From Pseudomonadota bacterium (GTDB taxonomy: Bacteria > Pseudomonadota > Alphaproteobacteria > Reyranellales > Reyranellaceae): a stretch of 34,240 nt of DNA. Each line of letters opens with the position of its first letter. The first letter of the stretch is position 1. The notes under the pieces are model-generated. The model searched no databases. It saw nothing but the letters and a program-made list of their open reading frames with translations, and was not told where the DNA came from. The stretch lies in contig JAFEFG010000051.1 of NCBI GenBank assembly GCA_018240685.1, positions 1-34,240 on the forward strand, written 5' to 3'. Below, in pieces: positions 16,261 through 25,183 of the stretch. The position numbers were made by a program, and so were the translations under genes.

Positions 16261-18129
16261 ATGTCGCCTCCTGGAAACGATCGCCCTCCTGCCATCGGCC
16301 TCGGCCGCTCCTGGGCCGTGGTGTCCGTACTTGGGCATCATTTGTGGCCAAAGGGAGATTGGAATCTCCGTAGTCGCGTCGCAGTCGCACTGATCCTGCT
16401 GGTTCTCGCGAAGGTGGCCAATGTCTACGTCCCGATCCTCTACAAGCATGCCGTCGATGCCCTCGGCAAGCCGGAGGTGCAGGCGATGGCGGTGCCGGTC
16501 GCGCTCATCGTCGCCTATGGCGTGGCCCGCGTGCTGGCGCAGGCGCTGGGCGAGATCCGCGACGCCATCTTCGCGCCGGTGGCCCAGCGCGCGATCCGCA
16601 CCCTCGCGCTGCAGGTCTTCGGTCATCTCCACGGCCTGTCGCTGCGCTACCACCTCGAGCGTCAGACCGGCGGACTCAGCCGCGTCATCGAGCGCGGCAC
16701 GCAGGGCATGGAGTTCCTGATCCGGTTCACGACCTTCAACATCCTGCCGACGCTGCTCGAGATCCTGATGGTGGGCGCGATCCTGTGGCGGCTCTACGAC
16801 TGGCGGTTCACGGCCATCACGCTGGGCGTGATCGGGGCCTATATCGTCTTCACGATCTGGCTCTCGGAATGGCGCATCACGTTCGTCCGTCGCATGAACG
16901 ACGCCGACACGGACGCCAATGCCAAGGCCATCGACAGCCTGCTGAACTACGAGACGGTGAAGTACTTCGGCAACGAGGTTCATGAGGCCGAGCGCTACGA
17001 CGTCGGCCGGCGGCGCTACGAGGTGGCGGCGATCCGTTCCAGCCGCACCCTGTCGATGCTCAACGTCGGGCAGGGGGCGATCATCGCCGTCGGGCTGGCG
17101 GCGGTCATGATCATGGCTGGCAGCGGCGTGGTCGAGCACACCCTGACCGTGGGCGACTTCGTGGCGGTGAACGCCTTCCTGCTGCAGCTCTACCAGCCGC
17201 TCAACATGCTGGGCTTCGCCTATCGCGAGATCCGCGGCGCGCTGGTGAACATGGAGAAGATGTTCGGCCTGCTCGACGTTCCGCCGGAGATCGCCGACAA
17301 GCCCGGCGCGCCGCCGCTCAAGGTGTCGGGCGGCGAGATCGTGTTCGACCATGTCGACTTCCACTACGAGAAGAGCCGGCCGATCCTGCACGACGTGAGC
17401 TTCCGCGTGGCGCCGGGCGCGACGGTCGCCATCGTCGGCTCGAGCGGCGCGGGCAAGTCCACGGTGTCGCGCATCCTGTTCCGCTTCTACGACGTGGCGG
17501 CGGGCCGGGTTATGATCGACGGCCAGGACATCCGCGACGTCCGGCAGGCGAGCCTGCGGGCTGCCATCGGCGTGGTGCCGCAGGACACCGTCCTGTTTAA
17601 CGACACGATCTACTACAACATCGCCTACGGTCGGCCGAGCGCCAGCCGCGAGGAGGTCGAGCATGCGGCGAGGCTCGCCCGCATCCACGACTTCGTCATG
17701 GCCCTGCCGCAAGGCTACGACTCGACGGTCGGCGAGCGCGGTCTGAAGCTTTCCGGCGGCGAGAAGCAGCGCGTGGCCATCGCGCGCACGATCCTGAAGG
17801 ATCCGCGCATCCTCCTGTTCGACGAGGCCACCAGCGCGCTCGACACGCGCACCGAGCAGGAGATCCAGCGTTCCCTGGAGGAAGTGAGCCGCGGCCGCAC
17901 GACGCTGGTGATCGCCCATCGCCTGTCCACGATCATCAATGCCGACGAGATCGTGGTGCTCGATCGCGGCCGGGTCGCCGAACGCGGCCGCCACGCCGAC
18001 CTGCTGGCCCGCAACGGCCTCTATGCCGACATGTGGCGACGCCAGCAGGAGGCGGCGGCCGAGGCCGAGCGCAAGGTCGAGGAACCGCCGTCGCTCAGGG
18101 CCGAAGGTCACCTCCGTGTCGCCGAGTAG
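16261..18129 (+). CDS. Atm1/ABCB7-type ABC exporter (fused membrane and ATPase domains)
   Basis: 622-residue half-transporter. The N-terminal six-helix exporter domain spans about residues 35-330 and includes the hallmark NYETVKYFGNE of the Atm1/HMT1/ABCB7 group, which exports glutathione persulfide or metal-glutathione conjugates and is linked to iron-sulfur and heavy-metal homeostasis. The nucleotide-binding domain has Walker A GSSGAGKST (393-401, K399), Q-loop VVPQDTVLFNDTI, signature LSGGEKQR (497-504), Walker B ILLFDEATS with D521 and E522, and the H-loop IAHRLST. It should homodimerise in the inner membrane. ATG 16261 (MSPPGNDRP) is the likely start, with a weak ribosome binding site. 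The following MFS gene overlaps its end by 14 bp. Confidence 0.95.
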   Translation: MSPPGNDRPPAIGLGRSWAVVSVLGHHLWPKGDWNLRSRVAVALILLVLAKVANVYVPILYKHAVDALGKPEVQAMAVPVALIVAYGVARVLAQALGEIRDAIFAPVAQRAIRTLALQVFGHLHGLSLRYHLERQTGGLSRVIERGTQGMEFLIRFTTFNILPTLLEILMVGAILWRLYDWRFTAITLGVIGAYIVFTIWLSEWRITFVRRMNDADTDANAKAIDSLLNYETVKYFGNEVHEAERYDVGRRRYEVAAIRSSRTLSMLNVGQGAIIAVGLAAVMIMAGSGVVEHTLTVGDFVAVNAFLLQLYQPLNMLGFAYREIRGALVNMEKMFGLLDVPPEIADKPGAPPLKVSGGEIVFDHVDFHYEKSRPILHDVSFRVAPGATVAIVGSSGAGKSTVSRILFRFYDVAAGRVMIDGQDIRDVRQASLRAAIGVVPQDTVLFNDTIYYNIAYGRPSASREEVEHAARLARIHDFVMALPQGYDSTVGERGLKLSGGEKQRVAIARTILKDPRILLFDEATSALDTRTEQEIQRSLEEVSRGRTTLVIAHRLSTIINADEIVVLDRGRVAERGRHADLLARNGLYADMWRRQQEAAAEAERKVEEPPSLRAEGHLRVAE

Positions 18130-19273
18130 CGCGGCGGCCGGCAGCCCCTGGCGGACCCTCCTGCCGGTCTTCGCGGCCTGCGGCGCCATCGGCCTGCAGG
18201 CCGGCGTCGCCCTGCCCCTGGTGCCGCTTGCGCTGCAGCGAGAGGGCGTGGACAAGCTCACCATCGGCATCGTCTCGGCGGCATGGGCGCTCGGCATGCT
18301 GTCGTTCGGCACCCGCATCCCCCAGATGGCGGCGCGATTCGGCGCCGCACCCAGCATCATCCTGGCCGTGATCGCGGGCTCGCTGGTCATGGTGGGCTTC
18401 ACGGTCACGTCCGGGCCGGTGGCATGGTTCGTCCTCACCTTCGTGCACGGCGTCGTCGGCGGCGTGCCGTGGGTGGTCAGCGAGATCTGGATGAACGTCG
18501 TGGTCGAGGAGAAACGGCGGGGCCGCGCGATGGCGGTCTATGCCGCGATGTTCGCCTTCGGCATGGCGCTCGGGCCGTTCGTCCTGCAGGTCGTGGGGGT
18601 CTACGGCCCGCGGCCGTTCCTGACCTGCGCTGCCCTCGCCGTGCTGGTGGCGGTGCCTCTGCTGCCGTTCTGGAAGACGTCGCCGCGCATCGCGCATCCG
18701 CACGACAGCGGCTTCCGGCTCGTCATCGCGGCGGCGCCGCTGGCCATGTTCGCGGGCTTTTCCACCGGGGCCGGCGAGCAGGTCGCGTTCAGCTTCCTGC
18801 CCGTCTATGCGGTGAATGCCGGCGTCCCGGCCGAGACGGGCACGCTCTGGCTGTCGGCGTTCGTGATCGGCAACATCGTCCTGCAATGGCCGATCGGCTG
18901 GCTGGCCGATCACGCCGACCGTCGTGTCGTGCTCGCCGCCTGCGCGCTCCTCAGCACGGGGCTGATGCTGCTGCTGCCCCTGGTCCCGGCGCATTCGACG
19001 GGAGTCATCGCGGTCGTGATGCTGTGGGGCGGCATCTCCTTCTCGATCTATCCCGTCGGCCTCGCGCTTCTCGGCCGCCGGTTCAACGGCGGCGACATCG
19101 CGCGCGCCAACACGGCCTACAGCATGCTCTACATCCTGGGCGGGCTGATCGGCCGGCCGCTGACGGGCGCGGCGATGGACGCCGTGGGCGAGCCCGGCCT
19201 GGGCTGGACGCTGGCGATCTTCTACGCCGCTGTGGGGCTGGCCGCGTTGCTGGCGTTGCGGCGGGCCGGCTGA
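18116..19273 (+). CDS. MFS transporter
   Basis: 385-residue membrane protein with about 12 hydrophobic segments and the loop 2-3 motif region GTRIPQMAARFGAAPS typical of major facilitator proteins. The middle cytoplasmic loop is short (FWKTSPRIAHPHDSGF), and the second half repeats the pattern with WPIGWLADHADRRVVL. The GTG at 18116 is chosen because it starts just before the first helix and has GAAGG 8 nt upstream; it overlaps the ABC exporter gene by 14 bp, which indicates translational coupling. The substrate is unknown; drug or metabolite efflux is possible from the family. The meaB gene follows after 14 bp. Confidence 0.9.
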   Translation: MSPSSAAAGSPWRTLLPVFAACGAIGLQAGVALPLVPLALQREGVDKLTIGIVSAAWALGMLSFGTRIPQMAARFGAAPSIILAVIAGSLVMVGFTVTSGPVAWFVLTFVHGVVGGVPWVVSEIWMNVVVEEKRRGRAMAVYAAMFAFGMALGPFVLQVVGVYGPRPFLTCAALAVLVAVPLLPFWKTSPRIAHPHDSGFRLVIAAAPLAMFAGFSTGAGEQVAFSFLPVYAVNAGVPAETGTLWLSAFVIGNIVLQWPIGWLADHADRRVVLAACALLSTGLMLLLPLVPAHSTGVIAVVMLWGGISFSIYPVGLALLGRRFNGGDIARANTAYSMLYILGGLIGRPLTGAAMDAVGEPGLGWTLAIFYAAVGLAALLALRRAG

Positions 19274-19287
19274 TAAGTGTGCCGCCG

Positions 19288-20256
19288 ATGAGCGACCCCT
19301 TGCTCGAGCCGCTGCTTGCCGGCGACCGTCGCGCGCTGGCCCGGGCCATCACCCTGATCGAATCGACGCGCGCGGACCATCGCGAGCGTGCCGACGCGCT
19401 GCTGGCGGCGGTGTTGCCGCATACCGGAAAGTCGGTGCGGCTCGGCATCACCGGCGTGCCGGGCGTCGGCAAGTCGACCCTGATCGAGCGCTTCGGCCTG
19501 TCCCTGATCGAGGGCGGACGCTCGCTCGCCGTGCTCGCCATCGATCCGTCGTCCAAGCGCGGCGGCGGCTCGATCCTGGGCGACAAGACGCGCATGGAGG
19601 AGCTGTCGCGCCACAGGGCGGCATTCATCCGTCCGTCGCCGGCCGGCACGACCCTGGGCGGCGTCGCACGGCGCACGCGCGAGGCGATGCTGCTGGTCGA
19701 GGCGGCGGGCTTCGACACCGTGATCGTGGAGACGGTCGGCGTCGGCCAGTCGGAGACGGCGGTCGCCGACATGGTCGACATGTTCATCGTGCTGCTGCTG
19801 CCGGCGGGCGGCGACGACCTGCAGGGCATCAAGCGCGGCGTGATCGAGCTCGCCGACCTCATCGTGGTCAACAAGGCCGACGGCGACCTCAAGGCGACGG
19901 CGAAGCGCTCGGCCGCCGACTATCAGCACGCGCTGCGCATGTTGCGCTCGCCGACGCCTGGCTGGACGCCCGAGGTCGTCACCAGCTCGGCCCAGACCGG
20001 CGAGGGCGTGGCCGAGCTGTGGGCGATCGTGGAGCGCTTCTACAAGGCCGTGGGCGAGAAGGGCATCGCCCATCGCCGCGCCGAGCAGGCCAGGGCCTGG
20101 ATGTGGAACGAGGTGGGCGAAACCCTGCTGGCGGAGCTGCGCCGGCACCCCGAGGTCAGGCGTCTGGTGGGCGGGCTCGAACACGACGTCGAAACTGGGC
20201 GGATCACCCCGGCCGCTGCCGCCCGCCGTATGCTACAAGCCTTCCATGGCCGCTAA
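19288..20256 (+). CDS. meaB: Methylmalonyl-CoA mutase-associated GTPase MeaB (ArgK family)
   Basis: 322-residue G3E-type P-loop GTPase. Its Walker A is GVPGVGKST with K62. Further motifs are [20 protein letters not shown] (switch region), ETVGVGQSE, and NKADGD for guanine specificity. MeaB gates cofactor loading onto, and protects, adenosylcobalamin-dependent methylmalonyl-CoA mutase, which is encoded about 4 kb upstream. The start ATG 19288 ([10 protein letters not shown]) fits the family; an in-frame GTG at 19279 is an alternative. The last 11 bp overlap the YcgN-family gene. Confidence 0.96.
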   Translation: MSDPLLEPLLAGDRRALARAITLIESTRADHRERADALLAAVLPHTGKSVRLGITGVPGVGKSTLIERFGLSLIEGGRSLAVLAIDPSSKRGGGSILGDKTRMEELSRHRAAFIRPSPAGTTLGGVARRTREAMLLVEAAGFDTVIVETVGVGQSETAVADMVDMFIVLLLPAGGDDLQGIKRGVIELADLIVVNKADGDLKATAKRSAADYQHALRMLRSPTPGWTPEVVTSSAQTGEGVAELWAIVERFYKAVGEKGIAHRRAEQARAWMWNEVGETLLAELRRHPEVRRLVGGLEHDVETGRITPAAAARRMLQAFHGR

Positions 20257-20728
20257 ATCCCTCGTCCGGCGCGCCCGCGCCGCCGCCGCCAAGACCGAAG
20301 AGCCGTTCTGGAAGCGCAAGACCCTCGACCGGATGACCAAGGCCGAGTGGGAGTCGCTCTGCGACGGCTGTGGCATGTGCTGCGTCAACAAGCTCGAATA
20401 TGAAGGCACGGGCGAACTCGCCCAGACCGACACCTGCTGCCGGTTGCTGGATCCGAAGACGGCGCGCTGCCGCGACTACAAGAACCGCAAGAAGATCGTG
20501 CCGGACTGCATCCAGCTCACCCCAAAGGTAGTGGCCAAGATGGACTGGCTCCCCAAGACCTGTGCCTACCGGCTGGTCCACTTCAAGCAGGACCTGTACT
20601 GGTGGCATCCGCTCATCTCGGGGGATCCGGAAACCGTGCACCAGGCGGGAATCTCGGCCCGCGGCCGGGTCATCCCCGAGGACCAGGTCGAGGATATCAG
20701 CGAAAGGGTCGTGGATTGGTTCGCTTGA
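20246..20728 (+). CDS. YcgN/UPF0260-family cysteine cluster protein
   Basis: 160-residue cytoplasmic protein of the YcgN family, related to the zinc/iron-binding YkgJ group. Cysteines cluster as C39-x2-C42-x2-C45-C46 (CDGCGMCC), C64-C65, C75 and C88, with another near 106 (PKTCAYRL). This is consistent with bound metal, possibly an iron-sulfur cluster, but the biochemical role is unknown. The C-terminal [18 protein letters not shown] is highly conserved in the family. It starts within the meaB coding end (11-bp overlap), so it is co-translated with meaB and belongs to the exporter-MFS-meaB run. A hairpin terminator follows at 20763. Confidence 0.93.
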   Translation: MAAKSLVRRARAAAAKTEEPFWKRKTLDRMTKAEWESLCDGCGMCCVNKLEYEGTGELAQTDTCCRLLDPKTARCRDYKNRKKIVPDCIQLTPKVVAKMDWLPKTCAYRLVHFKQDLYWWHPLISGDPETVHQAGISARGRVIPEDQVEDISERVVDWFA

Positions 20729-20762
20729 CGGGCTCCCCCCGGACCCTTAAAAAGCCGGCCTT

Positions 20763-20788
20763 CCCGCCCTCTGGCGGGATCGTTTTTT
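20763..20788 (+). terminator. Rho-independent terminator between the YcgN-family gene and rpmB
   Basis: CCCGCC (20763-20768) pairs with GGCGGG (20773-20778) around CTCT, followed after ATCG by six T residues (20783-20788). It lies 35 bp after the YcgN-family stop and only 14 bp before the rpmB start, so it either ends the upstream operon or sits in the rpmB leader as an attenuator. Confidence 0.8.
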
Positions 20789-20802
20789 AAGCGGAAATCG
20801 CC

Positions 20803-21108
20803 ATGCCTCGTCGTTGCGCCCTGTCGGGCAAGTCCGTGCAGTACGGCAATAATGTGAGCCACGCGAACAACAAGTCCAAGCGTCGGTTCATGTCCAACCT
20901 GCAGGTCGCCTCGGTCCTGTCCGATGCGCTGGGCCACAGCGTGCGTCTGCGGCTGACGCCGCGCGGCATCAAGACCATCGAGCACAACGGCGGCATCGAC
21001 GCCTACCTGCTCGGGACCAACGACAGCAAGCTCAGCCCCGAGATGCTGACGCTGAAGCGCCGGGTGACCTCGGCCAAGGCCAAGAAGGAAGCCAAGAAGG
21101 CCGCGTAA
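20803..21108 (+). CDS. rpmB: 50S ribosomal protein L28
   Basis: 101-residue basic protein of the large ribosomal subunit, bL28 family. The opening MPRRCALSGKSVQYGNNVSH, the middle RRFMSNLQ and the LRLTPRGIKTIEHNGGID segment are diagnostic, and the lysine/alanine-rich C-terminus is typical of alphaproteobacteria. It appears monocistronic: a terminator lies immediately upstream and a second one overlaps its own stop codon. Confidence 0.98.
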   Translation: MPRRCALSGKSVQYGNNVSHANNKSKRRFMSNLQVASVLSDALGHSVRLRLTPRGIKTIEHNGGIDAYLLGTNDSKLSPEMLTLKRRVTSAKAKKEAKKAA

Positions 21109-21119
21109 GCGGCCTTTTT
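21099..21119 (+). terminator. Rho-independent terminator overlapping the rpmB stop codon
   Basis: GGCCGC (21099-21104) pairs with GCGGCC (21109-21114) around GTAA, directly followed by five T residues (21115-21119). The stop codon TAA (21106-21108) is in the loop, so the last rpmB codons form the 5' arm of the terminator. Confidence 0.85.
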
Positions 21120-21128
21120 ACTGGGCCG

Positions 21129-22154
21129 CTAGAGGGCCAGCTCGAACAGCAGCAGCAGGTTGCGCTGGACCGGGTTGAAGTTGTCGTCCGAGATCAGCCA
21201 CAGCAGCGTCTCGCCGCGCGGCCCCTTGCTCACCGATATCCCCTCGAGATTGTCCACCGCGTAGGGCGAGGCCAGGAACGCGAGTTCCTCCGGCTTCACC
21301 ATCGCGCCGGGCTTGAGCTGCTCGGCCGCGAACCGCATGACCCGCACCCGCACGCCGCGCACGACGTCGTAGGCCCGTTCGAGGGTGGCGAAGGCGCCGT
21401 CGGGAAGCTGCACGATCGCGGTCGGATGGAAGTCCGGGATCGTGTCGTACTGGAACTTCTGCCACGCATATCGCCCTTCGCCGGCCGGCTTGCCGATCCA
21501 GCCGACGACGGCGCCGCGCTGCTCGCGATACTCCTCGCTGATCGCGATCACGGTGCCGTCGGGCAGGGCCGTCAAGGTCTCGATGCCGCCATTGTCGGGC
21601 TGCCGCTCGATGTCCGGCGGGTCATTCAGGGGCACCGGCACGCCGTCGAGCGTGGGATAGTGCCAGATGCGATGATGGCGCTCGAACGATACCAGCCATG
21701 AACCGTCCGGCAGGCGGGCCATGCCTTCCGAATCGGCCCACGCCTTGTTGACGAGCGGCTTGCCGTCGAGCCCGTGTAGCGGGCCGATCCTGGCGTCGCT
21801 CAGCCCGGTGAGGTCGCCGGCCTTGTCGTAATCGATCGCGGCGGTGAACCAGCCGCCGACATCCGAGATGGCGCGGAGCTGCCGGCCGTCCGGCGTCACA
21901 TAGAGGTCCGACCAGCCGCCGAAATTGGACGATTTGGCCGTGAGCGACAGGCCGCCGCGCCAGATCAGGCGGCCGACCTGCCGGGCCTCCCGATCGTCCA
22001 GCTTGAGGGGAATGCTCTCGGCGTGGACCTCCAGGGCCAGCGACTGCGCCCCGACAGGCGTCGTGGGCGGCGCGGCGATGCACGCCGCCGCCAGCAGGAG
22101 ACCGAGGAAGACGAAGGGGCGGGCGGCCAGCCGCAAGGCGCCGCCCCCGATCAT
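21129..22154 (-). CDS. Phytase-like esterase-domain (PF13449-type) exported protein
   Basis: 341-residue protein with an N-terminal hydrophobic export signal ([17 protein letters not shown]). The cysteine at about residue 25 could be a lipidation site, although AAAC is not a strict lipobox. The mature part is a beta-propeller-like domain of the phytase-like family, with segments [59 protein letters not shown] and [20 protein letters not shown]. These recur as blade-like repeats. The enzymatic activity of the family is not established. Its ATG overlaps the cobT stop (ATGA, 22151-22154), so it is the third gene of the cobS-cobT operon, an arrangement I recall from other alphaproteobacteria. Confidence 0.85.
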   Translation of the reverse strand: MIGGGALRLAARPFVFLGLLLAAACIAAPPTTPVGAQSLALEVHAESIPLKLDDREARQVGRLIWRGGLSLTAKSSNFGGWSDLYVTPDGRQLRAISDVGGWFTAAIDYDKAGDLTGLSDARIGPLHGLDGKPLVNKAWADSEGMARLPDGSWLVSFERHHRIWHYPTLDGVPVPLNDPPDIERQPDNGGIETLTALPDGTVIAISEEYREQRGAVVGWIGKPAGEGRYAWQKFQYDTIPDFHPTAIVQLPDGAFATLERAYDVVRGVRVRVMRFAAEQLKPGAMVKPEELAFLASPYAVDNLEGISVSKGPRGETLLWLISDDNFNPVQRNLLLLFELAL

Positions 22155-24055
22155 GCCGCGCGGCGGCCGCCGGCCTTGCCGTTGGGTCTCGCCTGGCGGG
22201 CCACCCGCATGTCCCGCATGTCCTCCTCGTCGAAGAGCGAGGCGAGCTGCTCCATCATCGTGCCGCCGAGCTGGTCGGCATCGACGATCGTGACGGCGCG
22301 GCGGTAGTAACGCGTGACGTCATGGCCGATGCCGATCGCGATCAGCTCCACCGGCGAGCGCGTCTCGATCCAGTCGATGACGTCGCGCAGGTGCCGTTCG
22401 AGGTAGTTGCCCGGGTTCACCGACAGGGTCGAGTCGTCGACCGGCGCGCCGTCGGAGATCACCATCATAATCTTGCGCTCTTCCGGCCGCGGCAGCAGCC
22501 GGTTGTGCGCCCACAGCAGCGCCTCGCCGTCGATGTTCTCCTTGAGGATACCCTCGCGCAGCATCAGGCCGAGGTTCTTGCGGGCGCGCCGCCACGGCGC
22601 GTCGGCCGGCTTGTAGATGATGTGGCGCAGGTCGTTCAGGCGGCCGGGATTGGCCGGCTTGCCGGCAGCGAGCCACTGCTCGCGGCTCTGGCCGCCCTTC
22701 CAGGCGCGGGTCGTGAAGCCCAGGATCTCGACCTTCACGCCGCAGCGCTCGAGCGTGCGGGCGAGAATGTCGGCGCTCATGGCGGCGACCGTGATCGGCC
22801 GGCCGCGCATGGAGCCCGAATTGTCGATCAGCAGCGACACCACCGTGTCGCGGAAGTTGGTGTCCTTCTCCTGCTTGTAGGACAGCGAGTGCATGGGGTT
22901 GGTGATGATGCGCGTCAGCCGCGCGGCATCGAGCATGCCCTCGTCGAGATCGAACTCCCAGGCGCGGTTCTGCTGCGCCAGCAGGCGGCGCTGCAGGCGG
23001 TTGGCGAGCTTGCCGATCACGCCCTGCAGGTGCGAGAGCTGCTGGTCGAGATGGTTGCGCAGACGGCCGAGTTCCTCGGCGTCGCAGAGCTGGTCCGCCT
23101 CGACGATCTCGTCGAACTTGGTCGTATAGGCGTGATACTGCTGGCCGAGCGGCTCGTTGCTGAGCGCACCGGGCGGCAGCCACGGACGCTCGGCGCGGCC
23201 CGGCTCCTCCTCGTCGCCCGAGCCCATCTGCATCTCGGTCTGGGCCTGGTCGGCGACGGTCTCCGACGCGTCCTCCTGCTCGGAGGCGTCCTCGGTCTCC
23301 TCGCCCTGGGCGCCGTAGCCCTGCGTCTCGCTGGAATCGCTCTGATCGTCGCCGGTCTCGTTGGACTGGCCGTCGGCGTTCTCCTGATCCTGCGACTCCT
23401 CCTGGTCATCGTCCTGGAGGTCCGCCGATTCGTCGCCGAGCTTGAGGTCGCGGATGAGCTGCCGCGCGGCCTTGGCAAAGGCGTCCTGGTTGCCGAGCGA
23501 ATCCTTGAGCTTCTGGAAGTCGCGGCCGGCCGCCGACTCGACATCGGCCCGCCACATGTCGACCATCGCCTTGGCCGACTCGGGCGGCGGTGCGCCCAGG
23601 ATCTGCTCGCGCGCGATCAGGCCGATCACGTCGGCGATCGGCGCATCTTCCTTCGACTTGATGCGGGCGTGCCCGCGCTGGTCGGAGCGCTGGCGCCACA
23701 AGGCGGCGAGATTGTCGGCGACGCCGGCCATCTTGCGGGCGCCCAGCGCTTCGACGCGCACCTGCTCGACCGCCTCGAAGATCGCGCGCGCCGCCTCGCC
23801 GCGCGGCACGCGGCGCAGATGCATCTTGCGATCGTGATGGCGCAGCTTCAGCGCCATCGAGTCGGCCTCGCCACGCACGCGGCTGACGTCTTCCACCGGC
23901 AGGTCGCGCGCGGGCACCGTAATGCGGGCCTCCTGGCCCAGGAGCGAACCGCCGTCGGGCACGAACGAGACGTTCACGTCCTTGCGCGATATCGCCCGCA
24001 TCGTGGTCGCTGTGACGCGGCGGAACTCCTCGATCGGAGTCGTGTCCTTGGCCAT
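22151..24055 (-). CDS. cobT: Aerobic cobaltochelatase subunit CobT
   Basis: 634-residue subunit of the CobNST complex, which inserts cobalt into hydrogenobyrinate a,c-diamide in oxygen-dependent B12 synthesis. CobT forms a chaperone-like ring with CobS. The N-terminal domain is followed by a very acidic, low-complexity linker at about residues 205-285 (Asp, Glu, Gln, Ser). The C-terminal von Willebrand A domain has the metal-ion adhesion motif DNSGSM at 411-416, as expected for this subunit. ATG 24055 follows the cobS stop by 9 bp. CobN is not in the window. The product feeds adenosylcobalamin-dependent enzymes such as the mutase encoded upstream. Confidence 0.97.
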   Translation of the reverse strand: MAKDTTPIEEFRRVTATTMRAISRKDVNVSFVPDGGSLLGQEARITVPARDLPVEDVSRVRGEADSMALKLRHHDRKMHLRRVPRGEAARAIFEAVEQVRVEALGARKMAGVADNLAALWRQRSDQRGHARIKSKEDAPIADVIGLIAREQILGAPPPESAKAMVDMWRADVESAAGRDFQKLKDSLGNQDAFAKAARQLIRDLKLGDESADLQDDDQEESQDQENADGQSNETGDDQSDSSETQGYGAQGEETEDASEQEDASETVADQAQTEMQMGSGDEEEPGRAERPWLPPGALSNEPLGQQYHAYTTKFDEIVEADQLCDAEELGRLRNHLDQQLSHLQGVIGKLANRLQRRLLAQQNRAWEFDLDEGMLDAARLTRIITNPMHSLSYKQEKDTNFRDTVVSLLIDNSGSMRGRPITVAAMSADILARTLERCGVKVEILGFTTRAWKGGQSREQWLAAGKPANPGRLNDLRHIIYKPADAPWRRARKNLGLMLREGILKENIDGEALLWAHNRLLPRPEERKIMMVISDGAPVDDSTLSVNPGNYLERHLRDVIDWIETRSPVELIAIGIGHDVTRYYRRAVTIVDADQLGGTMMEQLASLFDEEDMRDMRVARQARPNGKAGGRRAA

Positions 24056-24064
24056 TGAAGCGCC

Positions 24065-25069
24065 TTAGTGCAGCTTGCCACCCTTGGAACTGCCGGCCGG
24101 CAATTCCTTGCCGAAGCAGCGCTGATAGTACTCGGCGAGCGTGGAGCGCTCGACCTCGTCGCACTTGTTCAGGAAGGTGACGCGGAACGCGAAGCCCACG
24201 TCGCCGCCGAAGATGCGCGCATTCTCGGCCCAGGTGATGACGGTACGCGGCGACATGACGGTCGAGATGTCGCCGGCGATGAAGCCGGCCCGCGTGAGGT
24301 CGGCAAGCGCCACCATCGCCGAGATGATCTTACGGCCTTCCTCGCTGTCGTAGTGCGGCGCCTTCGCCGCGACGATGTTCACTTCCTGGTCGTGCGGCAG
24401 ATAGTTCAGCGTCGTCACGATCGACCAGCGGTCCATCTGGCCCTGGTTGATCTGCTGCGTGCCGTGATAGAGGCCGGTCGTGTCGCCCAGGCCCACCGTG
24501 TTGGCAGTGGCGAACAGGCGGAAGGCCGGGTGCGGATGGATCACCTTGTTCTGGTCGAGCAGGGTGAGCTTGCCCTCGACCTCCAGCACGCGCTGGATCA
24601 CGAACATCACGTCGGCGCGGCCGGCATCGTACTCGTCGAACACGAGCGCGGTCGGGTTCTGCAGCGCCCACGGCAGGATGCCCTCGCGGAACTCCGTCAC
24701 CTGCTTGCCGTCACGCAGCACGATCGCATCCTTGCCGATCAGGTCGATACGGCTGATGTGGCTGTCGAGATTGACGCGGATGCAGGGCCAGTTGAGGCGG
24801 GCCGCGACCTGCTCGATATGGGTCGACTTGCCGGTGCCATGGTAGCCCTGAACCATGACACGTCGGTTGAAGGCGAATCCCGCGAGGATCGCCATCGTCG
24901 TGTCGTGGTCGAAGAGATAGGCGTCGTCGACGGCCGGCACATGTTCCGTGGTGGTGCTGAAAGCAGGCACTTCCATGTCAGTGTCGATGCCGAAGACCTG
25001 GCGAGCGGAAACCTTGATGTCCGGCATGCCTGAAACGCTGGGGCGGGCGGCGGTCGTCGTAGAAGCCAT
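24065..25069 (-). CDS. cobS: Aerobic cobaltochelatase subunit CobS (AAA+ ATPase)
   Basis: 334-residue MoxR-like AAA+ ATPase of the cobaltochelatase. The N-terminus has the CobS-specific [24 protein letters not shown] segment. Walker A is GYHGTGKST with K81, Walker B is LVFDEYD with D145 and E146, and the sensor region is [22 protein letters not shown] hydrolysis in the CobS/CobT double ring drives cobalt insertion by CobN. ATG 25069 ([10 protein letters not shown]) has AGGA 9 nt upstream; starting at MPDIKV instead is possible. A terminator-like hairpin lies 22 bp upstream of the start. cobT follows after 9 bp. Confidence 0.97.
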   Translation of the reverse strand: MASTTTAARPSVSGMPDIKVSARQVFGIDTDMEVPAFSTTTEHVPAVDDAYLFDHDTTMAILAGFAFNRRVMVQGYHGTGKSTHIEQVAARLNWPCIRVNLDSHISRIDLIGKDAIVLRDGKQVTEFREGILPWALQNPTALVFDEYDAGRADVMFVIQRVLEVEGKLTLLDQNKVIHPHPAFRLFATANTVGLGDTTGLYHGTQQINQGQMDRWSIVTTLNYLPHDQEVNIVAAKAPHYDSEEGRKIISAMVALADLTRAGFIAGDISTVMSPRTVITWAENARIFGGDVGFAFRVTFLNKCDEVERSTLAEYYQRCFGKELPAGSSKGGKLH

Positions 25070-25090
25070 CACACGAATTCCTAACAAAGC

Positions 25091-25110
25091 AAAACCCGCC
25101 AAATTGCGGG
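25091..25110 (-). terminator. Hairpin with T-run between the DnaJ-domain gene and cobS
   Basis: On the minus strand CCCGC (25110-25106) pairs with GCGGG (25099-25095) around AATTTG, followed by TTTTGCTTTG. It is oriented to terminate transcription of the DnaJ-domain gene, but it ends only 21 bp before the cobS start codon. The rest of the 114-bp gap 25070-25183 shows no clear promoter and no B12-box-like sequence. Confidence 0.65.
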
Positions 25111-25183
25111 CCTAAAGGTAATAGTCGCAGGCTGCATTGTGCGCCGCAAGCGGCCAATTGGCAGGTCTCGGTCGCAACAGCCG

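Noticed and set aside
16234..18438. A 734-codon minus-strand frame opposite the Atm1-type exporter
   Set aside because: Antisense shadow of a gene with complete ABC motifs; no motif of its own.
22322..24058. A 578-codon plus-strand frame opposite cobT
   Set aside because: Low-complexity translation mirroring the CobT acidic linker and helices; cobT on the other strand is certain.
25070..25183. A cobalamin riboswitch ahead of cobS
   Set aside because: The 114-bp gap is short for this riboswitch and no B12-box-like sequence was found on the minus strand.
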